This document shows, one piece after another, positions 47,086 through 56,290 of a DNA stretch of 64,000 nt. The notes under the pieces are model-generated. The model saw only the letters and a program-made list of their open reading frames with translations. It did no database searches and was not told where the DNA came from. Numbering within the stretch: position 1 is the stretch's first letter; every line of letters begins with the position of its first letter. The DNA comes from CAVOAK01 sp965217615 (GTDB lineage: Bacteria > Pseudomonadota > Alphaproteobacteria > UBA8366 > CAVOAK01), in the NCBI GenBank assembly GCA_965217615.1, contig CBDCIT010000035.1:62001-126000 (forward strand), in the 5' to 3' direction. The position numbers were made by a program, and so were the translations under genes.

Positions 47086-48675
47086 TCATTGGGGTACATT
47101 GAAAGAAAGCGGCTTGACCTGGACAATGTTCTCGAATTCGCCGAGTCGCTTTTGTACATCGCCGCTGATCGGTTCATCCAACAGAATGAGCGCCATCGCA
47201 TCACCGCCACGTTCCGCGCGACCAAGGTGAAATGTTGCGATGTTGACGCCCGCATCGCCCAGCGTTTGACCGATCTTGCCGATAGTCCCTGAGATGTCCT
47301 TGTTGCGAAGATAAAGCATGTGCGGGCCGACCTCCGCCTCGATGGGAATTCCATTGACCTCAACGATTCTCGGCTTGTCGCCTCCGAACAGTGTCCCCGA
47401 TACGGTGCGTCGTCCGCGACGGGTCCTGACCGCTAAGCGAATGAGTGTTTGGTAGTCGCCCGGCCGCTCGTATTTGGTCTCACTGACGCTGATGTTTCGC
47501 TCGCGCGCGACCGCCGGTGCGTTGACTATGTGCACGCGATCGAGAAGCGGCGCTAGTAGCCCTACAAGCACAGCCGACACTAGCGGGCGTGTGTTGAGAG
47601 TTGCCGCCTGCCCTTCAAACTCGATCGACACAGCCTCGATCCCGGTCTCGGTCAGCTGACCGGCGAAACTGCCAAGCTGCTCAGCAAGGCCCATATACGG
47701 CCTGAGCTTTGGTGCCTCTTCGGCGCTGATGGATGGCATATTGACCGTATTGGTCGCAGCTCCGGTTAGCAGAAAATCTGACATTTGCTCGGCAATTTGA
47801 ACGGCGACATTCTCCTGCGCCTCGGACGTCGCCGCACCCAAATGCGGCGTCGCGACAACGTTCGACCGGCCGAACAAAACATTTTCGGTGGCCGGCTCAC
47901 TTGAAAACACGTCCAGCGCGGCCCCGGCGACCTGTCCACTATCGAGTGCGGCCGCGAGATCGTCCTCGACGATAAGTTCCGCTCGGGCGCAGTTGATCAG
48001 GCGCACGCCTTTCTGCATTTTGCTGAGCGCTACTGCGTCTATCAGGTTTCGCGTGTTGTCGGTCAGCGGCGTATGCAAGGTTATGAAGTCGCTGCGCGCG
48101 AGCAACGCTGGCAGGTCTACCATTTCGATTCCCAGGTCGGCGGCTCGTTCCACCGACAAATAGGGATCGTAGGCGATCACCCGCATCGCCAATCCCACGG
48201 CACGCTCGGCGACGATGGCACCAACATTGCCACAACCAATAACACCGAGAGTCTTGCCGGACAGCTCGACCCCCATGAATTTTGATTTCTCCCACTTCCC
48301 CGCCTGCGTTGAAGTGTTTGCCTCGGGGATTTGACGGGCAAGGGCAAACATTAAGGCGAGCGCATGCTCCGCCGTCGTCGTCGCGTTGCCCAATGGCGCG
48401 TTCATTACGACGATGCCGCGCAACGTCGCCGCTTCAAGATCGATATTATCGATGCCGACCCCTGCGCGGCCGATGACCTTGAGCACGCCCACATTCTTTA
48501 GGGCCGCCTTCGTGACCTTGGTTGCCGAGCGGACGACCAGCCCATCACTGTCCTGGAGCGCAACCGCGAGTTCACGTTCATCGAGGCCGATTCTGACGTT
48601 GACGTCGATTCCCCGCTTGGCGAAGGTTTCCCCAGCCCGCGGGCTGAGTTCGTCAGCGATCAGAACTCTTGGCAA
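47086..48675 (-). CDS. serA: D-3-phosphoglycerate dehydrogenase
   Basis: First enzyme of serine synthesis, 529 residues, the long form with an extra domain and an ACT domain. The start appears to be TTG 48675 (reads PRVLIADELSPRAGETF), with AAGAGAA upstream; no ATG or GTG in frame fits the family N-terminus. Blocks are VIGRAGVGIDNIDLEAA, the NAD loop LGVIGCGNVGAIVAERA, LINCARAELIVEDDL (the usual Gly of the family is Glu-Leu here), FSSEP and TPHLGAATSEAQENVA. The C-terminal ACT part is RNKDISGTIGKIGQTLGDAG. It follows serC closely in the same direction. Confidence 0.94.
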   Translation of the reverse strand: MPRVLIADELSPRAGETFAKRGIDVNVRIGLDERELAVALQDSDGLVVRSATKVTKAALKNVGVLKVIGRAGVGIDNIDLEAATLRGIVVMNAPLGNATTTAEHALALMFALARQIPEANTSTQAGKWEKSKFMGVELSGKTLGVIGCGNVGAIVAERAVGLAMRVIAYDPYLSVERAADLGIEMVDLPALLARSDFITLHTPLTDNTRNLIDAVALSKMQKGVRLINCARAELIVEDDLAAALDSGQVAGAALDVFSSEPATENVLFGRSNVVATPHLGAATSEAQENVAVQIAEQMSDFLLTGAATNTVNMPSISAEEAPKLRPYMGLAEQLGSFAGQLTETGIEAVSIEFEGQAATLNTRPLVSAVLVGLLAPLLDRVHIVNAPAVARERNISVSETKYERPGDYQTLIRLAVRTRRGRRTVSGTLFGGDKPRIVEVNGIPIEAEVGPHMLYLRNKDISGTIGKIGQTLGDAGVNIATFHLGRAERGGDAMALILLDEPISGDVQKRLGEFENIVQVKPLSFNVPQ

Positions 48676-48686
48676 GTCACATTCTC

Positions 48687-49844
48687 TTACGCGGCCTGAT
48701 TTGCAGCGCCAACTTCCGTAAACGCCCAATCCAGCCAAGGCAAGAGCGCTTCAATATCCGCCAGCTCTACTGTGGCGCCGGCCCAGATACGCAGTCCCGG
48801 AGGCGATTCATGGTACGCGTTGATATCATAGGCGACGCCCTCCTCCATCAACAGATCGGCGATACGCTTGGGCGTAGCGTCACGTTTCTCGCCGGCCAAC
48901 CCGCAAACCTCGGAAAGTTTCAGGCAAATCGATGTACACGATCGGATCGAGGGATCCGCGACGACAAATTCGACCCAGTCCGTCCGATCCACCCACTGCG
49001 TGATCGCCGCCAAATTATTCTCCGAACGCTCTATCTGCGCCTCCAGCCCGCCGATGCTTTTGGCCCAGCGCATCGCGTCGAGCGCGTCTTCGATGCAAAG
49101 TAGAGACGGGGTATTGATCGTACTGCCTTGGAATATGCCTTCGTTCAGCTTGCCGTCTTTCGTCAACCGGAACAGTTTCGGCAACGGCCATGGTGGCACA
49201 TAGCTTTCCAGGCGTTCGACCGATCGCGGACTCAACACCAACATGCCATGGGCCGCTTCGCCACCGAGCACCTTCTGCCATGACCAAGTTGCAACGTCGA
49301 TCTTGGACCAATCTATGTCCATGGCAAAGACGGCCGAGGTTGCATCGCAGATCGTCAGTCCCTCGCGGTCGGCGGCAATCCAGTCGGCGCTTGGCACGCG
49401 AACGCCGCTTGTCGTCCCATTCCATGCAAACACGACGTCATGCGAGAAGTCGACAGCTGACAGATCGGCGATTCGACCAAATTCGGCTTCGATGACTCGC
49501 GCATCGGAAATGTTGAGCTGTTCGAGGATGTCCACAGCCCAACCACTACCGAAGGCGTCCCATGCAAGCACGTCGACGCCGCGTTGACCCAACAGCGACC
49601 AAAGCGCAATCTCGACCGCGCCTGTGTCGGATCCTGCGACGACACCGATTCGGTAGTCATCCGGTATCTGCAGAAGCGCACGTGTCTCATCGATAACGGC
49701 CGCTACTTTTGCGCTAGCGGCTTGCGACCGATGGAGGCGGCCCACTGTCGCGTCGGCAAGTGCGTCCAGCGACCAACCCGGCCGTTTTGCGCACGGCCCA
49801 GACGAAAAATAAGGAGACTGCGGACGCGCGTTGGGTTTGTTCAT
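48687..49844 (-). CDS. serC: phosphoserine aminotransferase
   Basis: PLP enzyme of 385 residues, second step of serine synthesis. The start is ATG 49844 (MNKPNARPQSPYFSSGPCAK) with AAGGA upstream. Family blocks of the alphaproteobacterial form are GRLHRSQAASAKVAAVIDET, VVAGSDTGAVEIALWSLLG, FAWNGTTSGVRVP, CDATSAVFAMDIDWSK and the PLP lysine in WSWQKVLGGEAAHGML. It is followed by serA after 11 bases, so the two form an operon. Confidence 0.95.
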   Translation of the reverse strand: MNKPNARPQSPYFSSGPCAKRPGWSLDALADATVGRLHRSQAASAKVAAVIDETRALLQIPDDYRIGVVAGSDTGAVEIALWSLLGQRGVDVLAWDAFGSGWAVDILEQLNISDARVIEAEFGRIADLSAVDFSHDVVFAWNGTTSGVRVPSADWIAADREGLTICDATSAVFAMDIDWSKIDVATWSWQKVLGGEAAHGMLVLSPRSVERLESYVPPWPLPKLFRLTKDGKLNEGIFQGSTINTPSLLCIEDALDAMRWAKSIGGLEAQIERSENNLAAITQWVDRTDWVEFVVADPSIRSCTSICLKLSEVCGLAGEKRDATPKRIADLLMEEGVAYDINAYHESPPGLRIWAGATVELADIEALLPWLDWAFTEVGAANQAA

Positions 49845-50015
49845 GACCTGCAATCCTTGGAAACGATTGTCACCCGCAACGGCGGCAGATGAAGCGGGAG
49901 CCTAACGCCGCCCCGACAATGTGGTCAACGCCAGCGCGCGCACGATTGTGCGACCGAGGCGACACGACCCGGTTTTGTCGGCTGCGGAACGCGGTGGCCC
50001 GTCCTCGCTATGCGG

Positions 50016-50687
50016 TTACTCGGCCGCGGCTGCCGTGTCCTCGGCGTACCGCGCGTAGGCATTTATGAAAAAGTCCGGTGGATTTGCGGCTTGCTGGACC
50101 GCTGGCCGCCCGCGCATCGACGAGACCCAGGCGTTGAGGCGCGTGCAGTCGTCGGGGATTGTGAATCCACGATAGTGCATAAGAGCTGTGAAACGCTCGA
50201 ACCAAGGCCAGAAAGCAACGTCGACTACGCTGATGCTATCACCCATCCAATACGGGTTGGCGCCGAGTTTTTCTAAGCCCGACATCTCCATGTAGCGCAA
50301 GGCTTCCAATAGCTTTTCGGCCTTCTCCGGTCGCGCCGACGGATCGGTCTCGCGCAGCAGACCACCGAATGCGGATGTGAAACGGGTGTTGCAATAGTCG
50401 ACCCAAATACGCGCAAGCGCGCGGCGCCCCGGATCTTGCGGCACCATGGCCGGCGTCGGATAAACTTCGTCGATATACTCGTTGACGATGGCCGACTCGT
50501 AAATTCTGACGTCGCCCTGCTCCAGTGCAGGGACTTTCGTATAGAGCGATACACTGGCAAACCAATCAGGCTTGTTTTTGAGGTCAATCTCGATCAACTC
50601 GAAGTCGATGCCTTTCTCGTACAGCATTAGCCGTGAGCGGTGCGCAAACGGACAGGAATTCGAGCTATACAGCTTCAATTCGGACAT
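50016..50687 (-). CDS. glutathione S-transferase family protein
   Basis: Protein of 223 residues. The N-terminal thioredoxin-like domain has LYSSNSCPFAHRSRLML with a Cys where classic GSTs have Tyr or Ser, so it belongs to the Cys-type group (omega/beta-like). YTKVPALEQGDVRIYESAIV is the glutathione-binding segment. The C-terminal helical domain has WMGDSISVVDVAFWPWFERF. Its role could be dehydroascorbate- or glutathionyl-reduction; the substrate is unknown. It is upstream of serC on the same strand, about 170 bases away. Confidence 0.9.
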   Translation of the reverse strand: MSELKLYSSNSCPFAHRSRLMLYEKGIDFELIEIDLKNKPDWFASVSLYTKVPALEQGDVRIYESAIVNEYIDEVYPTPAMVPQDPGRRALARIWVDYCNTRFTSAFGGLLRETDPSARPEKAEKLLEALRYMEMSGLEKLGANPYWMGDSISVVDVAFWPWFERFTALMHYRGFTIPDDCTRLNAWVSSMRGRPAVQQAANPPDFFINAYARYAEDTAAAAE

Positions 50688-50891
50688 GACGGACTACCCC
50701 CTCTTTTGACATCACGCGAAACGGTCAAGTGCATAGTACAAGAGTGACAACGCCGCGGCGAAGATGCAAGGGCCAGTCGGTCAGCTCGCTGGCCTTGAGC
50801 GCATCGGCAATCGCCTCGTGAAGGCTGGTGAACGCGCGAAGATCGCGGGTTGACTGCGGAGCATGGCTCCGTCAAATGAAGATGTCCTCCG

Positions 50892-51842
50892 ATGTTACAG
50901 ACCTCGCAAATTCGTTCGCTCGGACCTGAGAGCATCGCCGCTGCGGCCGCGCTGCTCAAATCAGGCGCGTTGGTCGCCTTTCCAACGGAGACCGTGTACG
51001 GGCTCGGTGCGGACGCGACCAGCGACCTGGCCGTTGCGAAAATCTTCGACCTCAAAGGGAGGCCGCACTTCAATCCGCTGATCGTACATCTGCCAGACTT
51101 AGAGCGCGCTAGCGCCGTCGCACTCTTTGACAAGCGGGCAGAAGCCCTAGCTCACAGGTTTTGGCCGGGCGCGCTGACGCTGGTCCTCGCCCGAAATCCG
51201 GATACCAACCTATCGCATCTGGTCTGCGCCGGCCTACCGACCGTTGCGGTCCGGATTCCCGCCCACGAGGGCGCGAGAGCACTTCTCAACGAAGCAGCAT
51301 GCCCCGTTGCGGCACCTAGCGCCAATCGATCTGGCCGCATCAGCCCAACGACCGCACGGCATGTCTGCGACGCGTTCGGCGATGAAATCGCCATCGTTCT
51401 CGACGGCGGCGCGTGCCGGATCGGCGTCGAGTCTAGCGTCGTTGATCTCAGCGGCAGCGATTCGGTCCTGCTGCGTCCGGGTGGAATCTCAATGGAAGAG
51501 CTGGAGCAGGCGTTAGGCCGAACGCTGACGACGGCTTTGACCGACGACAGCAAGCCGCGCGGACCTGGAATGGCTGGACCGCACTATCGCCCCTCGATTC
51601 CACTGCGTCTTGATGCGTCGTCGGCACGGCCGGGCGAGGCCCTTCTTGGTTTTGGGCCAGCCAACAGCGCAACCCTCAACCTTTCGCCGTCGGGCAACCT
51701 GCGAGAAGCTGCCGCAAGCTTGTATTCTCATCTCCATGCCCTCGACAACGACAGCTTCTCTGCAATCGCTGTAATGCCGGTCCCAGACCACGGTCTCGGA
51801 CTTGCGATCAACGACCGATTGCGCCGCGCGGCGGCAACGTGA
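50892..51842 (+). CDS. tsaC: L-threonylcarbamoyladenylate synthase
   Basis: Makes threonylcarbamoyl-AMP for the t6A modification of tRNA. 316 residues: a YrdC domain plus a C-terminal Sua5 domain. Blocks are LLKSGALVAFPTETVYGLG, KIFDLKGRPHFNPLIVHL, RFWPGALTLVLAR, VAVRIPAHEGARALL, CPVAAPSANRSGRISPT and VLDGGACRIGVESSVVDLSG. The linker RGPGMAGPHYRPSIPL is the conserved hinge of the Sua5 form. It is divergent from the GST gene; the 204 bases between hold no clear gene. Confidence 0.95.
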   Translation: MLQTSQIRSLGPESIAAAAALLKSGALVAFPTETVYGLGADATSDLAVAKIFDLKGRPHFNPLIVHLPDLERASAVALFDKRAEALAHRFWPGALTLVLARNPDTNLSHLVCAGLPTVAVRIPAHEGARALLNEAACPVAAPSANRSGRISPTTARHVCDAFGDEIAIVLDGGACRIGVESSVVDLSGSDSVLLRPGGISMEELEQALGRTLTTALTDDSKPRGPGMAGPHYRPSIPLRLDASSARPGEALLGFGPANSATLNLSPSGNLREAAASLYSHLHALDNDSFSAIAVMPVPDHGLGLAINDRLRRAAAT

Positions 51843-51864
51843 CTCAATTCACGAGGAGGGGGTA

Positions 51865-52416
51865 ATGACGACCCTTGACGATGTCCTTCGCTTTTGGTTT
51901 GAGGATTCGACACTCAAGGACTGGTTCGCCAAGAGTGAGGCATGTGACGAAAAGATCCGAACCGAATTCGGCGAAGCATACGATACGGCGGCGGAGGGCG
52001 ATTTCAGCAAATGGCGCGTAACGGCGTCGGGATGCCTCGCGTTGGGCATCCTCTTGGACCAATTCCCGCGCAACATGTTCCGCAACAACTCGAAGGCCTT
52101 CGCTACAGACTAGCTGGCAAGGGGCGTTGCCACGCACGCCTTAGAACGCAATTTTGACGTCGAAGACGGTCTTACTGACAACCACCGCTGTTTCTTGTAT
52201 CTGCCGTTCGAACACAGCGAGGCGATCGAGGATCAACTCTTGTCGCTACGTCTCTTCCGGGAACGCACGCAAGACGAGCGCTACGTTGACTATGCCGAGC
52301 GGCATCATCGAATCATCGAGCGATTTGGGCGGTTTCCGCATCGCAATACAGTAATGGGCCGTGAGAGCACCGTAGAAGAAAGGGAGTTCTTAAGACAGAA
52401 TAAGACCGGCTTCTAA
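51865..52416 (+). pseudogene. DUF924 family protein, amber codon
   Basis: Small alpha-helical protein of 183 codons, function unknown. A strong ribosome site (GAGGAGGGGG) precedes the ATG at 51865. Family blocks are LDDVLRFWFEDSTLKDWF, CLALGILLDQFPRNMFRN, KAFATD and, after the break, CFLYLPFEHSEAIEDQLLSL and HHRIIERFGRFPHRNTVMGR. An in-frame TAG at 52111-52113 follows FATD, and the same frame goes on with LARGVATHALERNFD to the natural end NKTGF. A single substitution is the simplest cause. The gene lies between tsaC and a FAD oxidoreductase on the same strand. Confidence 0.88.
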
Positions 52417-52533
52417 CACATCGATTGCGTTTGAAGGTGCCTCCGAAAGCTGCGCTACAACGCGCATTACTTGTTGCTTACCCGGGTATGAGCTACATCC
52501 TTGGCGGGCAGCTCGAATTCAAAAGGGACAACC

Positions 52534-53967
52534 ATGGCACCCGATACCGTCGGGCCGGATTTCACCCGGACACTCGAACGAGTCAAAGAAATCGTAGGGC
52601 CCAAAGGTTGGAGCAGTGATGAGGCTGAGCTGGCGCCGCTGCTTCACGACCAACGCGGCTATTACACCGGCCGCTGCGCGCTCTTGGTGCGCCCGGCATC
52701 GACCGATGAGGTCGCGCGGGTCGTCTCGCTCTGTGCCGAGCAGGGAATTGCCATCGTACCACAGGGCGGCAATACCGGTGTGTGCGGGGGTGCTACTCCG
52801 CACTCACACGGCCGAGAAATACTCCTCGCGCTCGGTCGCATGAACCGGGTGCGCGCGACCGATCCGCTCAACTACACGATGACCGTCGAGGCCGGCTGCA
52901 TCCTCGCCGACGTTCAGAAAGCGGCCGAGTCCGTGGATCGCCTGTTTCCGCTAAGCCTCGGGGCCGAAGGCACTTGCCAGATCGGTGGAAACCTGTCGAC
53001 CAACGCCGGCGGCGTCGCCGTCCTGCGATACGGCAACATCCGCGACCTCGTGCTGGGCTTGGAAGTCGTATTGCCAGACGGCCAAGTTTGGAACGGTTTG
53101 CGCGGACTGCGCAAAGACAACACGGGCTACGACCTGAAGCAGCTGTTTGTCGGCGCCGAAGGCACACTCGGTATCATTACGGCTGCCGTCCTGAAACTGT
53201 TCCCCTCGCCGAAAGATGTACAGACGGCATTTGCCGCGCTCTCCGGGCTCGACACGTCGACCGAGCTGCTGACCCGTGCGCGGGCCGCAAGTGGCGACGC
53301 TGTGACCTCGTTCGAGTTGATGCCGCGCATTGGCCTCGACTTTGCCCTCAAACACATTTCCGACACCGTCGACCCCCTGCAAGATAGGCATGAGTGGTAT
53401 GCCCTGATTGAGTTCACGGGCGCTCGCGCCGGCGGGAACATGCGCGACAGCATGGAGGCACTGCTTGGCGAGGCCGCCGAATCGGGCCTTATCACGGATG
53501 CGACAATTGCCACCTCGGAGAAACAGCGCGACGAGATATGGCGCAACCGCGAAGCCATGGTCGAGGCCCAGACATTCGAGGGCACCAGCGTCCATCATGA
53601 CGTGTCCGTGCCAGTGAGCCGTGTCCCCGAGTTTATCCGCACAGCGAGCGACGCCGTCGCCGAAGCAGTGCCCGGCATTCGGACAGTTGCGTTCGGCCAT
53701 CTCGGAGACGGCAATATCCATTTCAATCTATCCCAGCCGACGGAAATGGATGGCGACGCCTTTCGCGAGTTGGCCTCATCGCTCAACCGCACCGTTCACG
53801 ACATTGTCCACGCGCTCGACGGCTCCTTCAGCGCTGAACATGGTGTCGGACAACTCAAGCGCGATGAGCTGACGCACTATAAGAGCGCACTTGAAATCGA
53901 CATGATGCGCCGCATTCGAGCGGCACTTGATCCGAACGGCCTGATGAACCCGGACAAGGTGCTGTGA
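52534..53967 (+). CDS. FAD-binding oxidoreductase, GlcD/D-2-hydroxyglutarate dehydrogenase type
   Basis: Flavoprotein of 477 residues oxidising a 2-hydroxy acid. The start is ATG 52534 with AAAAGGG upstream. The FAD domain has IVPQGGNTGVCGGATP, SLGAEGTCQIGGNLSTNAGG and GAEGTLGIITAAVLKLFP. The C-terminal cap has FGHLGDGNIHFNLSQP with metal His residues and AEHGVGQLKRDEL. The best-known relatives are D-2-hydroxyglutarate dehydrogenase and D-lactate dehydrogenase (cytochrome type); the substrate is not settled. It is followed after about 36 bases by the acyl-CoA dehydrogenase, likely co-transcribed. Confidence 0.9.
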   Translation: MAPDTVGPDFTRTLERVKEIVGPKGWSSDEAELAPLLHDQRGYYTGRCALLVRPASTDEVARVVSLCAEQGIAIVPQGGNTGVCGGATPHSHGREILLALGRMNRVRATDPLNYTMTVEAGCILADVQKAAESVDRLFPLSLGAEGTCQIGGNLSTNAGGVAVLRYGNIRDLVLGLEVVLPDGQVWNGLRGLRKDNTGYDLKQLFVGAEGTLGIITAAVLKLFPSPKDVQTAFAALSGLDTSTELLTRARAASGDAVTSFELMPRIGLDFALKHISDTVDPLQDRHEWYALIEFTGARAGGNMRDSMEALLGEAAESGLITDATIATSEKQRDEIWRNREAMVEAQTFEGTSVHHDVSVPVSRVPEFIRTASDAVAEAVPGIRTVAFGHLGDGNIHFNLSQPTEMDGDAFRELASSLNRTVHDIVHALDGSFSAEHGVGQLKRDELTHYKSALEIDMMRRIRAALDPNGLMNPDKVL

Positions 53968-54003
53968 TTGGGCCGGAGTGAAGCGCACAACCGAGGACAA
54001 CCC

Positions 54004-55791
54004 ATGGCCGACTACAAGGCGCCGCTGCAAGACATGGCGTTTGTCATGAATGAGCTCGGCGTGTTTCAAACCGTGGCCGACCTGCCGGGCAACGGAGATC
54101 TTAGCGACGAACTCGTCGGCAGCATTCTTGAGGCTGCCGGAAAGTTTGCGGGCGATGTTCTGGCGCCTCTCAACCAGAGCGGCGACCGGCATGGCTGCCG
54201 TATGGAGGACGACACGGTGCGCACGCCCGACGGCTTTCGCGAGGCCTACAGCACGTTCGCCGCTGACGGCTGGACCGGGCTCGCTGGCGACGCTTCTTAT
54301 GGCGGACAGGGCCTACCCGCCCTCGTTTCTATCGCCGCCAAAGAGATTTGGGCGTCGGCCAACATGGCCTGGTCACTGTGCCCGGGCTTGAGCCAAGGCG
54401 CGATCGAACTTCTCTCAGTTCACGGCACGACGACGCAGAAAGAAACCTATCTGCCGCGGATGATCTCCGGCGAATGGACCGGCACGATGAACCTAACGGA
54501 GCCGCAAGCCGGCTCCGACCTCGCCCAACTCCGTTGCCAGGCGGTCCGAGATGGAGATCGCTACCGGATACGTGGCCAAAAGATCTTCATCAGTTGGGGC
54601 GAGCACGACATGGCCGACAACATCGTCCATCTGGTGCTTGCCCGCACGCCCGACGCGCCAGCAGGCATTAAGGGCATATCCTTGTTCATTGTGCCAAAGC
54701 TGCTCGTTGATGGTGAGGGCAGTCCCGGCGCCCCCAACGATCTGCGATGCGTTTCCATCGAACGCAAGCTCGGCATGCATGCGAGCCCGACCTGTGTCAT
54801 GGCCTATGGCGACGGCGACGGCGCGATTGGTGAACTCGTCGGCGAGGAGAACCGTGGGCTCGAAAAATTGTTCACGATGATGAATCTGGAGCGTCTGAGC
54901 GTTGGAGTGCAGGGTTTGGCAACGGCCGAGCGCGCCTATCAGCAGGCAAGAGACTTTGCGCTGGAACGCGTCCAGGGGCGCTCACGTACCGAGGCGGGAT
55001 CGGATCCGGTAACGATCATCAACCACCCGGATGTGCGCCGCATGCTGCTCACCATTCGCGCGAACATCGAGGCGATGCGGGCCGTGATTTACGAAGCCGC
55101 CGCGCTGATTGATGTTTCGAAGAAACACGCCGATGCGGCAACCAGGTCCGCCGCACAGGCGCGGCTGGATCTGATGACGCCCGTCGTGAAGGGATGGTGC
55201 ACCGAACTCGGTGTCGAGCTCACCTCGCTGGCGCTGCAGGTGCACGGTGGCGTTGGTTATGTCGAAGAGACCGGTGCCGCCCAGTATCTTAGGGATGCGC
55301 GCGTCGCACCGATCTACGAAGGCGCAAACGGCATTCAAGCAATGGATCTGGTTGGGCGCAAAGTCTTACGCGACGGCGGCGAGTCTGCCTTCTCCTTCAT
55401 TCAGGACATCCGGGTCTGCACGGAGGAATTGGGAGATGAGGCGGACACCAAGGTTATTCGTCACCACTTGGAAGTCGCGGCAAGCGCATTGGAAGATGCC
55501 ACTCGATGGCTCGTCCAAGAGGGCACAGACGATCCCTTACGCGCTTACGCGGGCGCGACGAATTATTTACAACTCATGGGACAAGTGGCCGGTGGAGCCA
55601 TGATGGCCAGGGCCGCGCTAGCAGCGCGCAGGTCAACTCAGCAACGGCGCGAAAACACCGGCTTCTACAGGGCCAAGCTCGTCATGGCGCAGTTTTATGC
55701 TGAGCATGTCCTCTCGCAATCGCCAGCCTTGCTGACACCGATTTCCGAAGGCCATGAGACCATCATGGCACTATCCAGCGAAGAAATCTGA
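54004..55791 (+). CDS. long-form acyl-CoA dehydrogenase (DmdC-like)
   Basis: FAD enzyme of 595 residues, larger than the usual 380-400. The start is ATG 54004 with GAGGA upstream. Blocks are MNLTEPQAGSDLAQLR (substrate/FAD), IRGQKIFISWGEHDMADN, KLGMHASPTCVM, LERLSVGVQGLATAERAYQ and GGVGYVEETGAAQYLRDARV followed by the catalytic Glu in IYEGANGIQ. The C-terminal extension is typical of the branch that includes DmdC (methylmercaptopropionyl-CoA dehydrogenase) and other long-chain forms. A role in DMSP or fatty-acid breakdown is an inference. It is convergent with folK, seven bases apart. Confidence 0.9.
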   Translation: MADYKAPLQDMAFVMNELGVFQTVADLPGNGDLSDELVGSILEAAGKFAGDVLAPLNQSGDRHGCRMEDDTVRTPDGFREAYSTFAADGWTGLAGDASYGGQGLPALVSIAAKEIWASANMAWSLCPGLSQGAIELLSVHGTTTQKETYLPRMISGEWTGTMNLTEPQAGSDLAQLRCQAVRDGDRYRIRGQKIFISWGEHDMADNIVHLVLARTPDAPAGIKGISLFIVPKLLVDGEGSPGAPNDLRCVSIERKLGMHASPTCVMAYGDGDGAIGELVGEENRGLEKLFTMMNLERLSVGVQGLATAERAYQQARDFALERVQGRSRTEAGSDPVTIINHPDVRRMLLTIRANIEAMRAVIYEAAALIDVSKKHADAATRSAAQARLDLMTPVVKGWCTELGVELTSLALQVHGGVGYVEETGAAQYLRDARVAPIYEGANGIQAMDLVGRKVLRDGGESAFSFIQDIRVCTEELGDEADTKVIRHHLEVAASALEDATRWLVQEGTDDPLRAYAGATNYLQLMGQVAGGAMMARAALAARRSTQQRRENTGFYRAKLVMAQFYAEHVLSQSPALLTPISEGHETIMALSSEEI

Positions 55792-55798
55792 CACGCCG

Positions 55799-56287
55799 TT
55801 AGCGAGCGGACTGAAAGCGTTCGACGCCGTCGTCTCCAGGCAATGCGTTCAGCATTTCCCGGACGGACATTCCGCTCACGGGATGGAGCAAATCGGGGGC
55901 GATATCGGCTAGCGGCCGCAACACAAATGCCCGCTCGACAAGGCTGGGGTGGGGCACCGCGAGGTCCGGCGAGTCGATCCGCTCGTCTCCAAAGAAGATA
56001 ATGTCCAAGTCGATAAGCCGCGGGCCGTAGCGCTCGGCAGGCGTGCGGCCGAGCGATGATTCCAACGCTTTCACGCGGTGCAGAAGATCGATCGCCGTCA
56101 AAGCCGTCGTCCCTGCGACAACCATGTTGAGAAACCGCGGCTGGTCTTCGATGTATTTCGGTTCGGTCTCGTAAATCGGCGACGTTCTTGTCACATCGAG
56201 GAAGTCGCTGAGCCCGGCCACCGCGAGCTCAAGAATGCGAACCCGATCGCCAAGGTTACTTCCCAACGCAATAAAGACGTCGGTCAC
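55799..56287 (-). CDS. folK: 6-hydroxymethyl-7,8-dihydropterin pyrophosphokinase
   Basis: Activates the pterin for folate synthesis using ATP. 162 residues, usual length. Markers are FIALGSNLGDRVRILE, YETEPKYIEDQPRFLNMV, ALESSLGRTPAERYGPRLID and the metal Asp pair in DLDIIFFGDE, with HPSLVERAFVLRPL near the end. It starts four bases after folP on the same strand. Confidence 0.96.
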   Translation of the reverse strand: MTDVFIALGSNLGDRVRILELAVAGLSDFLDVTRTSPIYETEPKYIEDQPRFLNMVVAGTTALTAIDLLHRVKALESSLGRTPAERYGPRLIDLDIIFFGDERIDSPDLAVPHPSLVERAFVLRPLADIAPDLLHPVSGMSVREMLNALPGDDGVERFQSAR

Positions 56288-56290
56288 AAG

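Noticed and set aside
50700..50860. Open stretch on the minus strand reading STRDLRAFTSLHEAIADAL before tsaC
   Set aside because: About 45 codons, protein-like, but no start codon and no family I know. It may be a gene remnant; not supported enough to list.
3189..52113. Amber reassignment or pyrrolysine-type recoding to explain the in-frame TAG codons
   Set aside because: TAA (motA, M24 gene) and TGA (MlaC-like) occur in the same way, frameshifts are also common, and the residues expected at the stops differ (aromatic, Glu, Ala-like). Ordinary nonsense mutation explains all.
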